DNA of 28,008 nucleotides from JBDRHL01 sp043816955 (GTDB lineage: Bacteria > Planctomycetota > Phycisphaerae > Sedimentisphaerales > CAYZTY01). This document shows, piece after piece, positions 1-7,883 of the stretch. A model generated the notes under the pieces. The model did no database searches. It saw nothing but the letters and a program-made list of their open reading frames with translations, and had not been told where the DNA came from. The stretch covers positions 1 through 28,008 of the forward strand of contig JBDRHL010000254.1 in assembly GCA_043816955.1 (NCBI GenBank), read 5' to 3'. Numbering within the stretch: the first letter of the stretch is position 1; the number at the start of each line of letters is the position of its first letter. Position numbers and translations under genes: made by a program.

Positions 1-92
1 TTGCATTTTTGAGATGTGTAAAGAGTGTAGGAAGTATTCGTATGGACGTGAAAAGACGATTTTTATTGCATTGCCGGAAGTTTGAGAAATCT

Positions 93-1874
93 TCAAAGCT
101 CAGCACCGCCGCCTGAGCAAACTTTTGACGCAGGCATCAAACTTTCACAATTGGGTTGATGCAGTGTTTGAACCGGAACTATAAATGATACAAATCCTTT
201 TTTACCGATCAGAGATAAGGCTTTTTCGAAAAATAACAAATAAATATCCCAGACATGAATAGCACATTTATATATTTTCTCAAAATAATCTGCTATTAGT
301 GGATTATCGTTTTTGATTTGTCTAACTCTTATATACGGCGGGTTGCCGATGACGGCGTCGAAGCCGGCTTGTTTGAAGATTCGGGGGAATTCTTTTTGCC
401 AGTCGAAGGCGTTGATTTTGTATTTTTCTTCCTCGTCGAAGAGGTCGAGCTGCTGATTTTCGTAGAAGTCGAGGCCGATAAGTGAATTGCCGCACTTGAT
501 ATTGTCGGCTAAGTCGGGCAAGGCCCGTTCATGGAACAGTTTTAACGTCTGGCCGAGCGTTTCGGAGGTTTCGCCTTCCAGGACTTTTAGGAGGAGGCTT
601 AATTTTGTTACCTCGACGGCTTGTGAGTCAATGTCGACGCCGAAGATGTTGTTGAGGAGGATTTTTTTCTTTTCGGAGATAGTGAGATACCACTGGGCGC
701 CTTTGCCCTGGTAGATTTCCTTTTTATGCTTAGCGGGGTCGTTGGCAAGATACCAGTCGCGGTGATAGTTCAAGAGATACGTATAAGCACCGATAAGGAA
801 CGAGCCTGAACCGCAGGCGGGGTCGAGGATGCGCAGCTTTGCGATCTGCCTGGGTGTTTTGTTTTCGCACAGTTTTCCGACGGTATTTTTTACGATGTAA
901 TCGACAATATATGCAGGGGTATAATAGACGCCGCCTGCTTTTTTGACTTCGGGCTTTTCCTCGATTTTTGCCTGATGTGAAGCGGTGAGGCGGATAACCT
1001 TGCCGAGGAACTGTTCATAGACATTGCCGAGTATTTCGGCGGGGAGGACGGAAAACTCATAAGGGCTATGGGGATAATAGAGTGACTTTATTATCTCGGT
1101 GAGCGGTTTATCATCAATATTAAGGTTTGGGGTAAGATCGTCAGGCGGTTCGGGCCTGCCTTTTTCCTGAGTGAAATGGAAAAGGCCTGAATTGTATTTT
1201 TCATCGGCGTGCTGAAAGATATGGAAGAGGCGGGGGTAGACCTGGCGGCCATTTACGAGGGCCATGAGCCGGCCATATTGTTCGATTCCGCGGTCTTCGC
1301 ACATGCGGAGAAAAATAATCCTGTCGATTGTGAGCTGAACGGCATAATTCAAGCGGCGGTCGGTGAGCGATTTATTTCTAAGGGCGATATTTTTTGCGAG
1401 CATTTCTCGCCAGGCGTCGATCTCGTCGAGAAATTCGGCATCGACGCTTGAGGTGCCGCGTTTACCTTTTGTGCCTAAGGCGTATTTATCGAACGAGCCT
1501 TTGAGAATCGCATCCTTACTGAAGAGTGAGGCGATTTTGTCCCATTGTTCGCGGTATTGGTTATAGTTTAGAAATATAACTCTTGCGACGCCGGGCTTAT
1601 CATTGATATTGGGCCTTTTGGTGCAGTCATAAACGGCAAACTCTTCGAAATCAGTGAGGATTGAGAGGGGCAGCTTGGCGCTCCAGGCGTATCTTCGCAA
1701 CTGGTAGGCAGGGGCATTTTTAGCATCGTTATTTACATCCCAGCCCAAGGCGATGAAAAACGGGTCTATAAACTCGTGGCGAAGCTGAGTTTCGTTGTAC
1801 TGCTGAGTCTTGTAACTATCTAAATTTCGCTCAAAGCTTTCAACAAGATGCAAAATTTCTTTCGGCATTGTCAT
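93..1874 (-). CDS. Decayed type IIG (Eco57I-like) restriction-modification protein, truncated
   Basis: Family members methylate adenine in a target site and cut DNA with one polypeptide of about 1000 residues. This reading frame has 593. Seen: an N-terminal block typical of the family (FIDPFFIALGWDV), then YAWSAKLPLSILTDFEEF, a helical connector, and an N6-adenine methylase domain with motif X (GGVYYTPAYIVDYIV, about residue 315), motif I (DPACGSGSF) and motif IV (IGNPPYIRV). Two defects stand out. The stretch between GWDVNN and PAYQLRRY that normally carries the PD...ExK nuclease residues is missing, so cleavage is unlikely. The frame also ends soon after LHQPNCESL, before the target-recognition domain; another frame stays open to the window edge. 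A purine-rich AGGGGAAA lies upstream of the start. It is probably a pseudogene; at best an orphan, non-specific methylase remnant. Confidence 0.85.
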   Translation of the reverse strand: MTMPKEILHLVESFERNLDSYKTQQYNETQLRHEFIDPFFIALGWDVNNDAKNAPAYQLRRYAWSAKLPLSILTDFEEFAVYDCTKRPNINDKPGVARVIFLNYNQYREQWDKIASLFSKDAILKGSFDKYALGTKGKRGTSSVDAEFLDEIDAWREMLAKNIALRNKSLTDRRLNYAVQLTIDRIIFLRMCEDRGIEQYGRLMALVNGRQVYPRLFHIFQHADEKYNSGLFHFTQEKGRPEPPDDLTPNLNIDDKPLTEIIKSLYYPHSPYEFSVLPAEILGNVYEQFLGKVIRLTASHQAKIEEKPEVKKAGGVYYTPAYIVDYIVKNTVGKLCENKTPRQIAKLRILDPACGSGSFLIGAYTYLLNYHRDWYLANDPAKHKKEIYQGKGAQWYLTISEKKKILLNNIFGVDIDSQAVEVTKLSLLLKVLEGETSETLGQTLKLFHERALPDLADNIKCGNSLIGLDFYENQQLDLFDEEEKYKINAFDWQKEFPRIFKQAGFDAVIGNPPYIRVRQIKNDNPLIADYFEKIYKCAIHVWDIYLLFFEKALSLIGKKGFVSFIVPVQTLHQPNCESLMPASKVCSGGGAEL

Positions 1875-1916
1875 TTTTATTTCCCCTATATTTATATTGT
1901 TACAAAAGACGGCAGG

Positions 1917-1945
1917 ATTTTATCATCTAAGCCCTTATAAAGCAA
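1917..1945 (-). promoter_or_regulatory. Candidate promoter of the restriction-modification remnant
   Basis: Reading the minus strand, TTGCTT is followed after 17 nt by TAAAAT, about 40 nt before the start codon. The -10 is good (5 of 6) and the -35 is weak (3 of 6). Support is positional only. Confidence 0.35.
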
Positions 1946-2066
1946 ACGGTTTCGGTGAAGAGGTGTAAGGTTGGCTGGTGAGGATATGGGTTTGTGGGTC
2001 AAGAAAGGCCTATATAGCAGTGGTTGGCTTTAGCTTTGTTGTTTTGTTAGAAAAACTATTTTTTTG

Positions 2067-2094
2067 TTGACAAGGCGAAGGGGGGATATATACT
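2067..2094 (+). promoter_or_regulatory. Strong sigma70-like promoter of the DUF11-like gene
   Basis: A perfect TTGACA (2067-2072) is separated by 16 nt from TATACT (2089-2094). It is the best consensus match near the gene at 2340 and would give a leader of about 240 nt. Confidence 0.6.
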
Positions 2095-2339
2095 TGCCAG
2101 AACTTGAGGAGGGTGGCAATTTTTTTAGAGGTCAGCGTACTTTGGTAATGGGGAAGACGGTGTGCTTATTGCCAAAAGGAAGAGGGTTTATGAATTCAAC
2201 CTGCATTTAGCGGAGGGTTTTTGTTCAAAGGTTTACAAATTTTGTTTGGACGGTGCGTACAAGTGCGTATGAGTAAGTCGCTTTATTGAAAGTCGTTTTC
2301 TAAACCGGAAATGTTATTTTTGATTTAAGGAGAGTGAAA

Positions 2340-3800
2340 ATGAGAAGAGTAACGAAATCAATCATGTTTTTTATTCTTGCTGTCATGGTTATGCCTGCGC
2401 TTGGGGCGGTCAGCAGTGGCAACCTGCTGGATAATCCGAGTGCTGATTCCAACATGGCATCATGGACAGCATCAGCTAATGTTGCTGCGGTAACACAGCA
2501 AAATCAGTCTGGGAGCAACGGCCCCAGTATAGTGCTGCCTCTGTCTGATCCCAAATTCTTTACAATGGCGGCTGCAGCTGGGTCCGATGCGAACATGTAC
2601 CAGGTTGTTGATTTGTCTACTCTGATCGGCAGTGTTGCTGATTTCAATGCACAGTGCTGGGTTCAAACCGAATTGGACGGGAGTGATGCGAACATTACCG
2701 CCAATGATTACGGTGAGATGATTGTTGATTTCAGGGACGGCAACGATCAGAGCGTGGGCACGTTTCTATCCGGGCCTGTGGGCTATCCGGTCTTAGGCGG
2801 CTCGGAATATGCGTCTTTCGATATTTCCGGGGCAGTACCCCAGGCTGCGGTATCGGCTGTGTATAAGCTAACGGGGACTCTGGTCAAGGGAAGTTGGATT
2901 AACGTTTTCTATGATGACCTTTCATTGGCTGTCGGTCTTAAAGCGGAGATTGAAAAATCGATGCCTGCGGACGGCTATCTTGGCGACCATCTAACGATTA
3001 CTCTTGATGTTGAGAACCCGTATGACAGCAATGTTGTTGCAGTAGATATTCTTCCAAGCGATCTGCGTTATATCCTTGACACTTTGGCAGTCGATGGTAA
3101 CACAGTAACGCCTCTTGGTATTAGCAACAATAGTGTTTCTGTAAAGGTTCCTCCGGGCGATCATCAAATCACTTTTGATGCGCAGGTAGTGCAGGCGCCG
3201 GCGGAAGATATGAATGTTGCTAATGTTGCCCGGGTATACAACGATGGAGGGATCGTCATTGATGATTCGGAAACAGTATTATTGGCGCTGCATCCTTATG
3301 CCGGTCTGAGCAAAGTGATCGTGGATGTTAACTGGGCAGGCGCATCTGATCCATGCGCGATTTATGTGCCTGTTAAAACGGATGTACACTGGGGAATTTC
3401 GTTTCTAGTGGAGAACATCGCTGGTGATGACATCCTTACGATGCAGGGAGTGGTTCTTGAGGACAGGTTTGGCGGCGACCTTGAGGTTGATGATGTCAAC
3501 AGCATAACAGCAGGGACAACATGCGATCTGAGCAAGAAAAAAGGCAATACACTGAAACAGTTCCTCACCTGGAATATTGGCAATCTTGCAGATTCGAACA
3601 GCGCTGAGCTTGTGCTTGAGGTATCGACCGATATTAATCCCGGCACAGGTCATGGTAAAAAGTCGGGACATCAGGAATATACTTCACCGGGAGAACACTG
3701 CCTTAATTCCGGTGCGGTAATTAAGTTCATTGATCCCGGCACGGGCTATCAGCTTAGCGCTCATACGCCGGAATTGATTGTGGAAGCCTATGAACCCTAG
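2340..3800 (+). CDS. Secreted protein with DUF11-like surface-domain architecture
   Basis: A 486-residue exported protein of unknown specific function. The ATG at 2340 is preferred to an in-frame GTG at 2334, because AAGGAG at 2327-2332 is 7 nt from the ATG. Seen: a signal peptide (MRRVTKSIMFFILAVMVMPALGA). Next comes a lectin/carbohydrate-binding-like beta module opening with NLLDNPSADSNMASW, a pattern common in galactose-binding-like folds. From about residue 205 there are two beta-sandwich modules resembling DUF11 (PADGYLGDHLTITLDVENP and, later, VEDRFGGDLEV-type strands around residue 375). No LPXTG, PEP-CTERM or C-terminal helix is seen, so it is probably released or held non-covalently. 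It stands alone between its own promoter and terminator. Its position next to the pilus cluster may be coincidence. Confidence 0.8.
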   Translation: MRRVTKSIMFFILAVMVMPALGAVSSGNLLDNPSADSNMASWTASANVAAVTQQNQSGSNGPSIVLPLSDPKFFTMAAAAGSDANMYQVVDLSTLIGSVADFNAQCWVQTELDGSDANITANDYGEMIVDFRDGNDQSVGTFLSGPVGYPVLGGSEYASFDISGAVPQAAVSAVYKLTGTLVKGSWINVFYDDLSLAVGLKAEIEKSMPADGYLGDHLTITLDVENPYDSNVVAVDILPSDLRYILDTLAVDGNTVTPLGISNNSVSVKVPPGDHQITFDAQVVQAPAEDMNVANVARVYNDGGIVIDDSETVLLALHPYAGLSKVIVDVNWAGASDPCAIYVPVKTDVHWGISFLVENIAGDDILTMQGVVLEDRFGGDLEVDDVNSITAGTTCDLSKKKGNTLKQFLTWNIGNLADSNSAELVLEVSTDINPGTGHGKKSGHQEYTSPGEHCLNSGAVIKFIDPGTGYQLSAHTPELIVEAYEP

Positions 3801-3838
3801 TGAATGATTAATTGAACCTTAAGAGGAGTAACAAGGAG

Positions 3839-3876
3839 ACAGGCGAATCTTTGTTAATGAGGTTCGCCTGTTTTTT
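3839..3876 (+). terminator. Rho-independent terminator
   Basis: ACAGGCGAATC (3839-3849) pairs with GGTTCGCCTGT (3861-3871) around an 11-nt loop and runs into TTTTTT. It ends the transcript of the secreted-protein gene. It also argues against starting the downstream kinase-like gene at 3812, which would place this hairpin inside the coding region. Confidence 0.85.
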
Positions 3877-3896
3877 GTATGGAATCGATGCGTTTA

Positions 3897-3924
3897 TTCA
3901 CAATTTTGTTACTGGATTTATTAT
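3897..3924 (+). promoter_or_regulatory. Sigma70-like promoter of the pilus operon
   Basis: TTCACA (3897-3902), 16 nt, TATTAT (3919-3924): 5 of 6 matches in each hexamer. It starts about 20 nt after the upstream terminator and would give a leader of about 190 nt before the kinase-like gene. Confidence 0.55.
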
Positions 3925-4010
3925 CGGACATTGTTATATGATGTGTGCTTCTTTCTTTGAGGGAATCATTGGATTCGTATTTTGTTTTTGCTTAATATAT
4001 AAGGAGGGAA

Positions 4011-4043
4011 ATGCCGATTTTATATGTAAGTATCGGTTTTTAG
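4011..4043 (+). CDS. Possible ten-codon leader peptide
   Basis: ATG at 4011 follows a near-ideal AAGGAGGG (4001-4008) and encodes MPILYVSIGF before TAG. It lies in the leader of the kinase-pilB operon. The Shine-Dalgarno is at least as good as that of the real genes around it, which makes translation plausible. A function such as attenuation or translation control is inference. No run of a single regulatory amino acid is seen. Confidence 0.35.
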   Translation: MPILYVSIGF

Positions 4044-4069
4044 CCGGGTTGGCGGGTATACAAGCCAAT

Positions 4070-4106
4070 GGGATAAATTTTGCAGAAGCCTTAGGGATAA
4101 ATTTTG
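4070..4106 (+). repeat. 13-nt direct repeat just upstream of the kinase-like start
   Basis: GGGATAAATTTTG occurs at 4070-4082 and again at 4094-4106, 24 nt apart (a little over two helical turns). The second copy abuts the AAGGAG of the kinase-like gene. It could be a paired operator, an RNA-binding site or a small duplication. Confidence 0.6.
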
Positions 4107-4120
4107 AAAGGAGTATTCAG

Positions 4121-4927
4121 ATGTTGACTAAGAAGGGTCATAAAAAGATTAGCAATCCGAAGAATGACTTTATATACAGCTTAAGCAATAGAATAAGTAC
4201 TCTTGCGAACGGGAGCATCGGTTTCTGTCAGGTTCTGGAATATGAAGGCCTGAAAGCCAACCAGCATGATCATATTGCGGAGATCCAAAACGCGAGTAAA
4301 CGAATCGTTTTACTCATGGAAGATCTGGTTGCTTTGGCGAAAATAGAAGTAGGCGAAACAAATGCATGTTTTACACATTGCAAGGTGGATTATTTGCTTG
4401 AGCAGATAAGATATATCGCGTTTTCTCACGCGGAAGAAAAAGGGCTTGAGTTCGAACTTAATCGGAGCTGTGAAGTACCTGAATATGTTCAGACTGATTT
4501 GGACAAGCTTTGCCGATGCCTAGAGAATATTTTGATAAGCACGATCAGGTTAACCAATTCGGATTGTATTCAAATGAATGTTTTTGCGGAGCAACGGGAC
4601 GGCAAGGATTATATACATTTCGAGGTTGTTGATAATAGCCGTATTATAGATGCGAAAAGGCAGAAAATGATATTTAATCCGTTTATTCAACTGGATTCAG
4701 CGGACGATGATTTATTTTCAAGTCCTGATTTACGGTTGACAACAAGTAATTACTTGGCAAAAATGATTGGAGCGAGGATTTCGGTAACGAGCAGTCCGAA
4801 GGACGGTACGGTTTTTTCAGTGGTTTTGCCGGTCAAGCAAGAAGCCAAACCGGGAAAGAAGTCCGGATCGCAGCAGTCCCAGCAGAAATATATTCTGGGG
4901 CAAGATGTGACGAATTATGCAAGTTGA
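4121..4927 (+). CDS. Degenerate histidine-kinase-like protein (pseudo-kinase)
   Basis: 268 residues from ATG 4121, with AAGGAG 7 nt upstream. The fold matches a HisKA dimerisation helix pair (residues about 12-80, ending in LVALAKIEVGE) followed by a HATPase-type domain (about 85-255, ending DGTVFSVVLPV). The key residues are gone. The H-box SHEIRTP reads SNRISTL at residues 22-28, so the phospho-acceptor His is Asn. The N-box reads LENILISTI and lacks its second Asn. The G1 box reads VVDNSRII rather than DxGxGI, and the glycine-rich G2 reads SPDLRLTTS. It is therefore probably unable to autophosphorylate and may act as a scaffold or allosteric partner. There is no sensor or membrane segment with this start. 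Its end overlaps pilB by 11 nt, which suggests translational coupling. Confidence 0.75.
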   Translation: MLTKKGHKKISNPKNDFIYSLSNRISTLANGSIGFCQVLEYEGLKANQHDHIAEIQNASKRIVLLMEDLVALAKIEVGETNACFTHCKVDYLLEQIRYIAFSHAEEKGLEFELNRSCEVPEYVQTDLDKLCRCLENILISTIRLTNSDCIQMNVFAEQRDGKDYIHFEVVDNSRIIDAKRQKMIFNPFIQLDSADDDLFSSPDLRLTTSNYLAKMIGARISVTSSPKDGTVFSVVLPVKQEAKPGKKSGSQQSQQKYILGQDVTNYAS

Positions 4928-6671
4928 TTCGAATATATCCAATAAGAAGGCAGGGTTGTTTCTGGGGGAATGGCTTGTAAGCAGGCAGCTTCTTACACAT
5001 AGGAAACTGTCCGAGGCATTGTCGGAACAACGTCGGGGCGGAGGGAGGCTTGGTGAAGTTCTCTGCCGGCTGAAGATGTTTTCCCATGAGGAAATGGGCA
5101 GGGCATTAGCGGAGTATCTTTCGATAGACTTTGTCAGCCTGAATGATCTGTCTAACATCAATGTGGACATTGCGCGGAGTGTGCCAGAGAGCATCGCGAA
5201 GCGTTTTGGTCTTATAGCCATCGGAGAGGCGGACGGCAAGATCGTTATCGCCATGAACGACCCTCTGGATGTGGTGGGCAGAGACACGGTGGAGCTGAAG
5301 CTTAAGCGGAGAGTTAAAACAGTTGTGAGTCTCGGGTCTGAGATTCACCGTGCGATAGAGGTAGTATATCACGGCAGTGATGTTGAAGAGCAACGTTTGC
5401 GTGATCTTGTCAAACTCGAGATCAGCACGGAAGATGAATTGGGAGCAGAGGAAAAGGACCTTACTACAGCGGATATCAGCAGAGAGGTTGATGCTGATGA
5501 TGCGCCAGTGATTCGATTTGTTGATCTGCTTTTGAGCCAGGCGGTCAAAAGCCGTGCAAGTGACATTCATGTTGAGCCGCAGGAGAAATCGATGAAGGTC
5601 CGCATGCGTGTTGACGGCGTATTGTGCGACATGGTTCCCCCGGCTCGCAAGATGCAGGCGGCGGTAGTAACAAGGATCAAGATCCTTTCGAATATGGACA
5701 TTGCCGAGCGTCGACTGCCCCAGGACGGGCGTTTTAAGATAAAAGCACCCGGCAGGGACATTGACGTTCGAGTTTCATCGATACCGACTATATACGGTGA
5801 AAAAGTGGTGCTTCGTATACTTGATAAAACAGCAGTTGACCATAATATCAATAATATTGGTTTTGAGCCTGATCTGCTGCGTAAATTCAAAGCGATACTT
5901 TCGCAGCCGTATGGAATTATTATAGTTACAGGCCCGACGGGGAGCGGCAAAAGCACCACGCTTTATTCAGCACTATCTTATCTTAAGGACCCGCGGAAAA
6001 ATATTACAACCGTTGAGGATCCTGTTGAATACCGTCTGGAAGGCATCAACCAGATTCAAATCAAGCCGGACATTGATCTGGATTTTGCGATTTCTTTAAG
6101 GGCGATACTACGCCAGGACCCTGACATAATTCTGATCGGTGAAATTCGAGACAAGGAGACGATGGAGATTGCGATTAAAGCTTCGCTTACGGGTCATCTG
6201 GTTTTGAGCACGTTCCATACAAATGATGCTCCCAGTGCGATCAACCGTCTGGTTTACATGGGTCTTGAGCCGTATCTGCTTGCGTCAACGCTGAATCTTG
6301 TAATAGCGCAGAGGCTGGTACGTAAAATCTGCGATAAATGCAAAGAGCCAGTTGTGCCGGATTCACAGATTATTAAGAAGCTCAAACTTACGCCGGAACA
6401 GATTGAAGGGGCTAGTTTCTTTCATGGCGTCGGCTGCAAGAATTGCGGAGGGAGCGGATTCTGGGGAAGATCGCCGATATTTGAATTTCTTGTTGTCGAT
6501 AATGAGATTCGCGAGAAATTAGTCAACCGTGCCAGTGAGGCAGAAATTCGAGCGTATGCAAGAAGTATGAATTTCGGGGGTCTTCTCGAAAGCGGCGCGA
6601 AAAAAGTATTACAGGGCCTGACGACGGTTGAGGAGGTTCTTGCAACGACTTTTGCGGAAGAAATTGAATAA
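4917..6671 (+). CDS. pilB: Type IV pilus extension ATPase PilB (GspE family)
   Basis: A cytoplasmic hexameric ATPase that drives pilin polymerisation at the inner membrane. 584 residues, normal for the family. Seen: an N-terminal GspE_N/MshEN-like domain (about 10-150, starting LGEWLVSRQLL), then the catalytic domain with SDIHVEP (about 220), Walker A GPTGSGKST (339-347), an Asp-box VEDPVEYRL, Walker B DPDIILIGEIRD (about 403-414), and a His box HLVLSTFHTND. A zinc-binding pair of CxxC motifs (CDKC and CKNC, about 480-525) is characteristic of GspE/PilB and absent from PilT. The start lies inside the end of the kinase-like gene. No strong Shine-Dalgarno precedes it, consistent with coupling to upstream translation. 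Confidence 0.95.
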   Translation: MQVDSNISNKKAGLFLGEWLVSRQLLTHRKLSEALSEQRRGGGRLGEVLCRLKMFSHEEMGRALAEYLSIDFVSLNDLSNINVDIARSVPESIAKRFGLIAIGEADGKIVIAMNDPLDVVGRDTVELKLKRRVKTVVSLGSEIHRAIEVVYHGSDVEEQRLRDLVKLEISTEDELGAEEKDLTTADISREVDADDAPVIRFVDLLLSQAVKSRASDIHVEPQEKSMKVRMRVDGVLCDMVPPARKMQAAVVTRIKILSNMDIAERRLPQDGRFKIKAPGRDIDVRVSSIPTIYGEKVVLRILDKTAVDHNINNIGFEPDLLRKFKAILSQPYGIIIVTGPTGSGKSTTLYSALSYLKDPRKNITTVEDPVEYRLEGINQIQIKPDIDLDFAISLRAILRQDPDIILIGEIRDKETMEIAIKASLTGHLVLSTFHTNDAPSAINRLVYMGLEPYLLASTLNLVIAQRLVRKICDKCKEPVVPDSQIIKKLKLTPEQIEGASFFHGVGCKNCGGSGFWGRSPIFEFLVVDNEIREKLVNRASEAEIRAYARSMNFGGLLESGAKKVLQGLTTVEEVLATTFAEEIE

Positions 6672-6712
6672 GCATATTTCAGAACTGCCGGGGGGATTGA
6701 AAGGCTGTAAAA

Positions 6713-7768
6713 ATGGGAAGTATTAATTTCAAAATGGAAGAGCTGTTAAAGAATCTTGCGGAAATGGAAGGGGGAAGCGACCTGATAGTTACGGAGGGCA
6801 AACCGCCACTTTTGCGGGTTCATACTGAGATCAGTCCTATAGAAGGGTATCCGGTTCTTTCGGGTGATGATACGGAGGGTCTTATCAGGCCTTTAATGAC
6901 ACCCGAGCAGGCTGAGAGGTTCAAGGAGGATAAACAGCTTGATATGTCCCTGGTGCTTAAAGACATAGGCAGGTTCCGAGTGAATATTTACCGTCAATGC
7001 GGTTACACAGGATTTGTTGCGAGGGTTATTTATGAGAAGCTTCCGACATTTGAGCAACTGCAACTGCCGGAGATACTGCTTCGCTTTGCGCTGTTACCGC
7101 GAGGTCTGGTTCTGATAACCGGTCCTATCGGCAGCGGGAAGAGCACGACCATTTCAACAATGCTCAACCATATCAACAATAACCGAAGCTGTCATATCGT
7201 TACGGTTGAGGATCCTATCGAATATGTTCATAAACACAATCTAGCAACGATAGATCAGCGAGAAGTGGGGATGGACACCAACAGTTTTGCGGACGCACTT
7301 CGGACAGTTCTGAGACAATCAACGGATGTGGTAGTAATCGGCGAGGTCCGTGACCGTGAATCGGCACAGGCGGCAATGACGCTGGCGGAAATCGGCCATC
7401 TGACCCTTGCCACGCTTCACACGAGAGGTGTCGTGCCGAGCATCAGCCGACTGATTGACATGTTCCCCCGTGAGATGGCTGACCAGATAAGGGTCCAGTT
7501 GAGCGCTTCTCTGGCGGCGGTTGTGTGGCAGCAGCTTTTGCCCGCGAAACAGGGAGGTTTGATACCTGCCTGTGAGATAATGACAGTGATTCCATCAATC
7601 CGAGCCATGATACGCCATGGAAGGCTGCACGAGATTCCGAGCATCATACAATCGGGGAAGAAATACGGGATGTACTCGATGGAGCAATACATTGAGACTT
7701 TACAGGACAAAATCGACGAAAAATGGATTGATGTTAATTACGCTGATTTGAGTACAGCGAAGGCGTAA
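6713..7768 (+). CDS. pilT: PilT-family pilus retraction ATPase
   Basis: 351 residues, the usual PilT length. PilT disassembles the pilus and powers retraction. Seen: the N-terminal PAS-like PilT domain (GSDLIVTEGKPPLLRV), Walker A GPIGSGKST (137-145), VEDPIEYVH, Walker B DVVVIGEVRD, His box GHLTLATLHT, then RLIDMFP and WQQLLP as in PilT. Differences from classical PilT: Ile replaces Thr in the P-loop, HTN is HTR, and the C-terminal retraction motif AIRNLIRE reads SIRAMIRH. There are no CxxC motifs, so it is not a second PilB. It could be a PilU-like accessory retraction motor rather than the main PilT. It lies 41 nt after pilB in the same operon. Confidence 0.9.
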   Translation: MGSINFKMEELLKNLAEMEGGSDLIVTEGKPPLLRVHTEISPIEGYPVLSGDDTEGLIRPLMTPEQAERFKEDKQLDMSLVLKDIGRFRVNIYRQCGYTGFVARVIYEKLPTFEQLQLPEILLRFALLPRGLVLITGPIGSGKSTTISTMLNHINNNRSCHIVTVEDPIEYVHKHNLATIDQREVGMDTNSFADALRTVLRQSTDVVVIGEVRDRESAQAAMTLAEIGHLTLATLHTRGVVPSISRLIDMFPREMADQIRVQLSASLAAVVWQQLLPAKQGGLIPACEIMTVIPSIRAMIRHGRLHEIPSIIQSGKKYGMYSMEQYIETLQDKIDEKWIDVNYADLSTAKA

Positions 7769-7883
7769 GCGCTGAAGAGGGCGGTTGATGTTGAAGGCTT
7801 CTGCAAAATTGAAGTCAGGAAAATATCCTTTTTGCAAGTTTTGTATCCACATTAGACGATATATGTTATATTGAGTTTTTTGT

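Larger units (their letters stand above)
1875..2339. other. Divergent intergenic region with a long leader
   Basis: This 465-nt region separates the minus-strand restriction gene from the plus-strand secreted-protein gene. It holds a promoter candidate for each direction. After the plus-strand promoter there is a leader of about 240 nt. In it TGGCAAT (2115-2121) can pair with ATTGCCA (2168-2174), and GTGCGTA occurs twice near 2256-2271. A six-codon ORF (ATG at 2190, TAG at 2208) follows a purine-rich GGAAGAGGG. I see no protein-coding gene of normal length here. Confidence 0.5.
3877..4120 (+). other. Leader region of the pilus operon
   Basis: This stretch lies between the terminator and the kinase-like start. 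It holds a promoter candidate, a ten-codon ORF with a strong Shine-Dalgarno, and a 13-nt direct repeat. The kinase frame is open throughout and would encode a very hydrophobic, T-rich stretch. I treat that as non-coding because of the terminator, promoter and internal start, but a membrane-anchored form cannot be excluded. Confidence 0.5.

Noticed and set aside
1..140. Plus-strand C-terminal gene fragment ending in NWVDAVFEPEL
   Set aside because: The frame contains a TGA at 83-85 and runs antisense to conserved methylase codons, so it is probably a shadow frame.
3812..4120. N-terminal extension of the kinase-like protein with a hydrophobic segment
   Set aside because: It would include a rho-independent terminator and a promoter candidate, and the start at 4121 has a well-spaced AAGGAG. 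The hydrophobic reading can come from T-rich non-coding DNA.
7841..7872. Promoter directly before pilC
   Set aside because: TTGTAT and TATATT are present but 20 nt apart, and the implied start would lie almost on the ATG.
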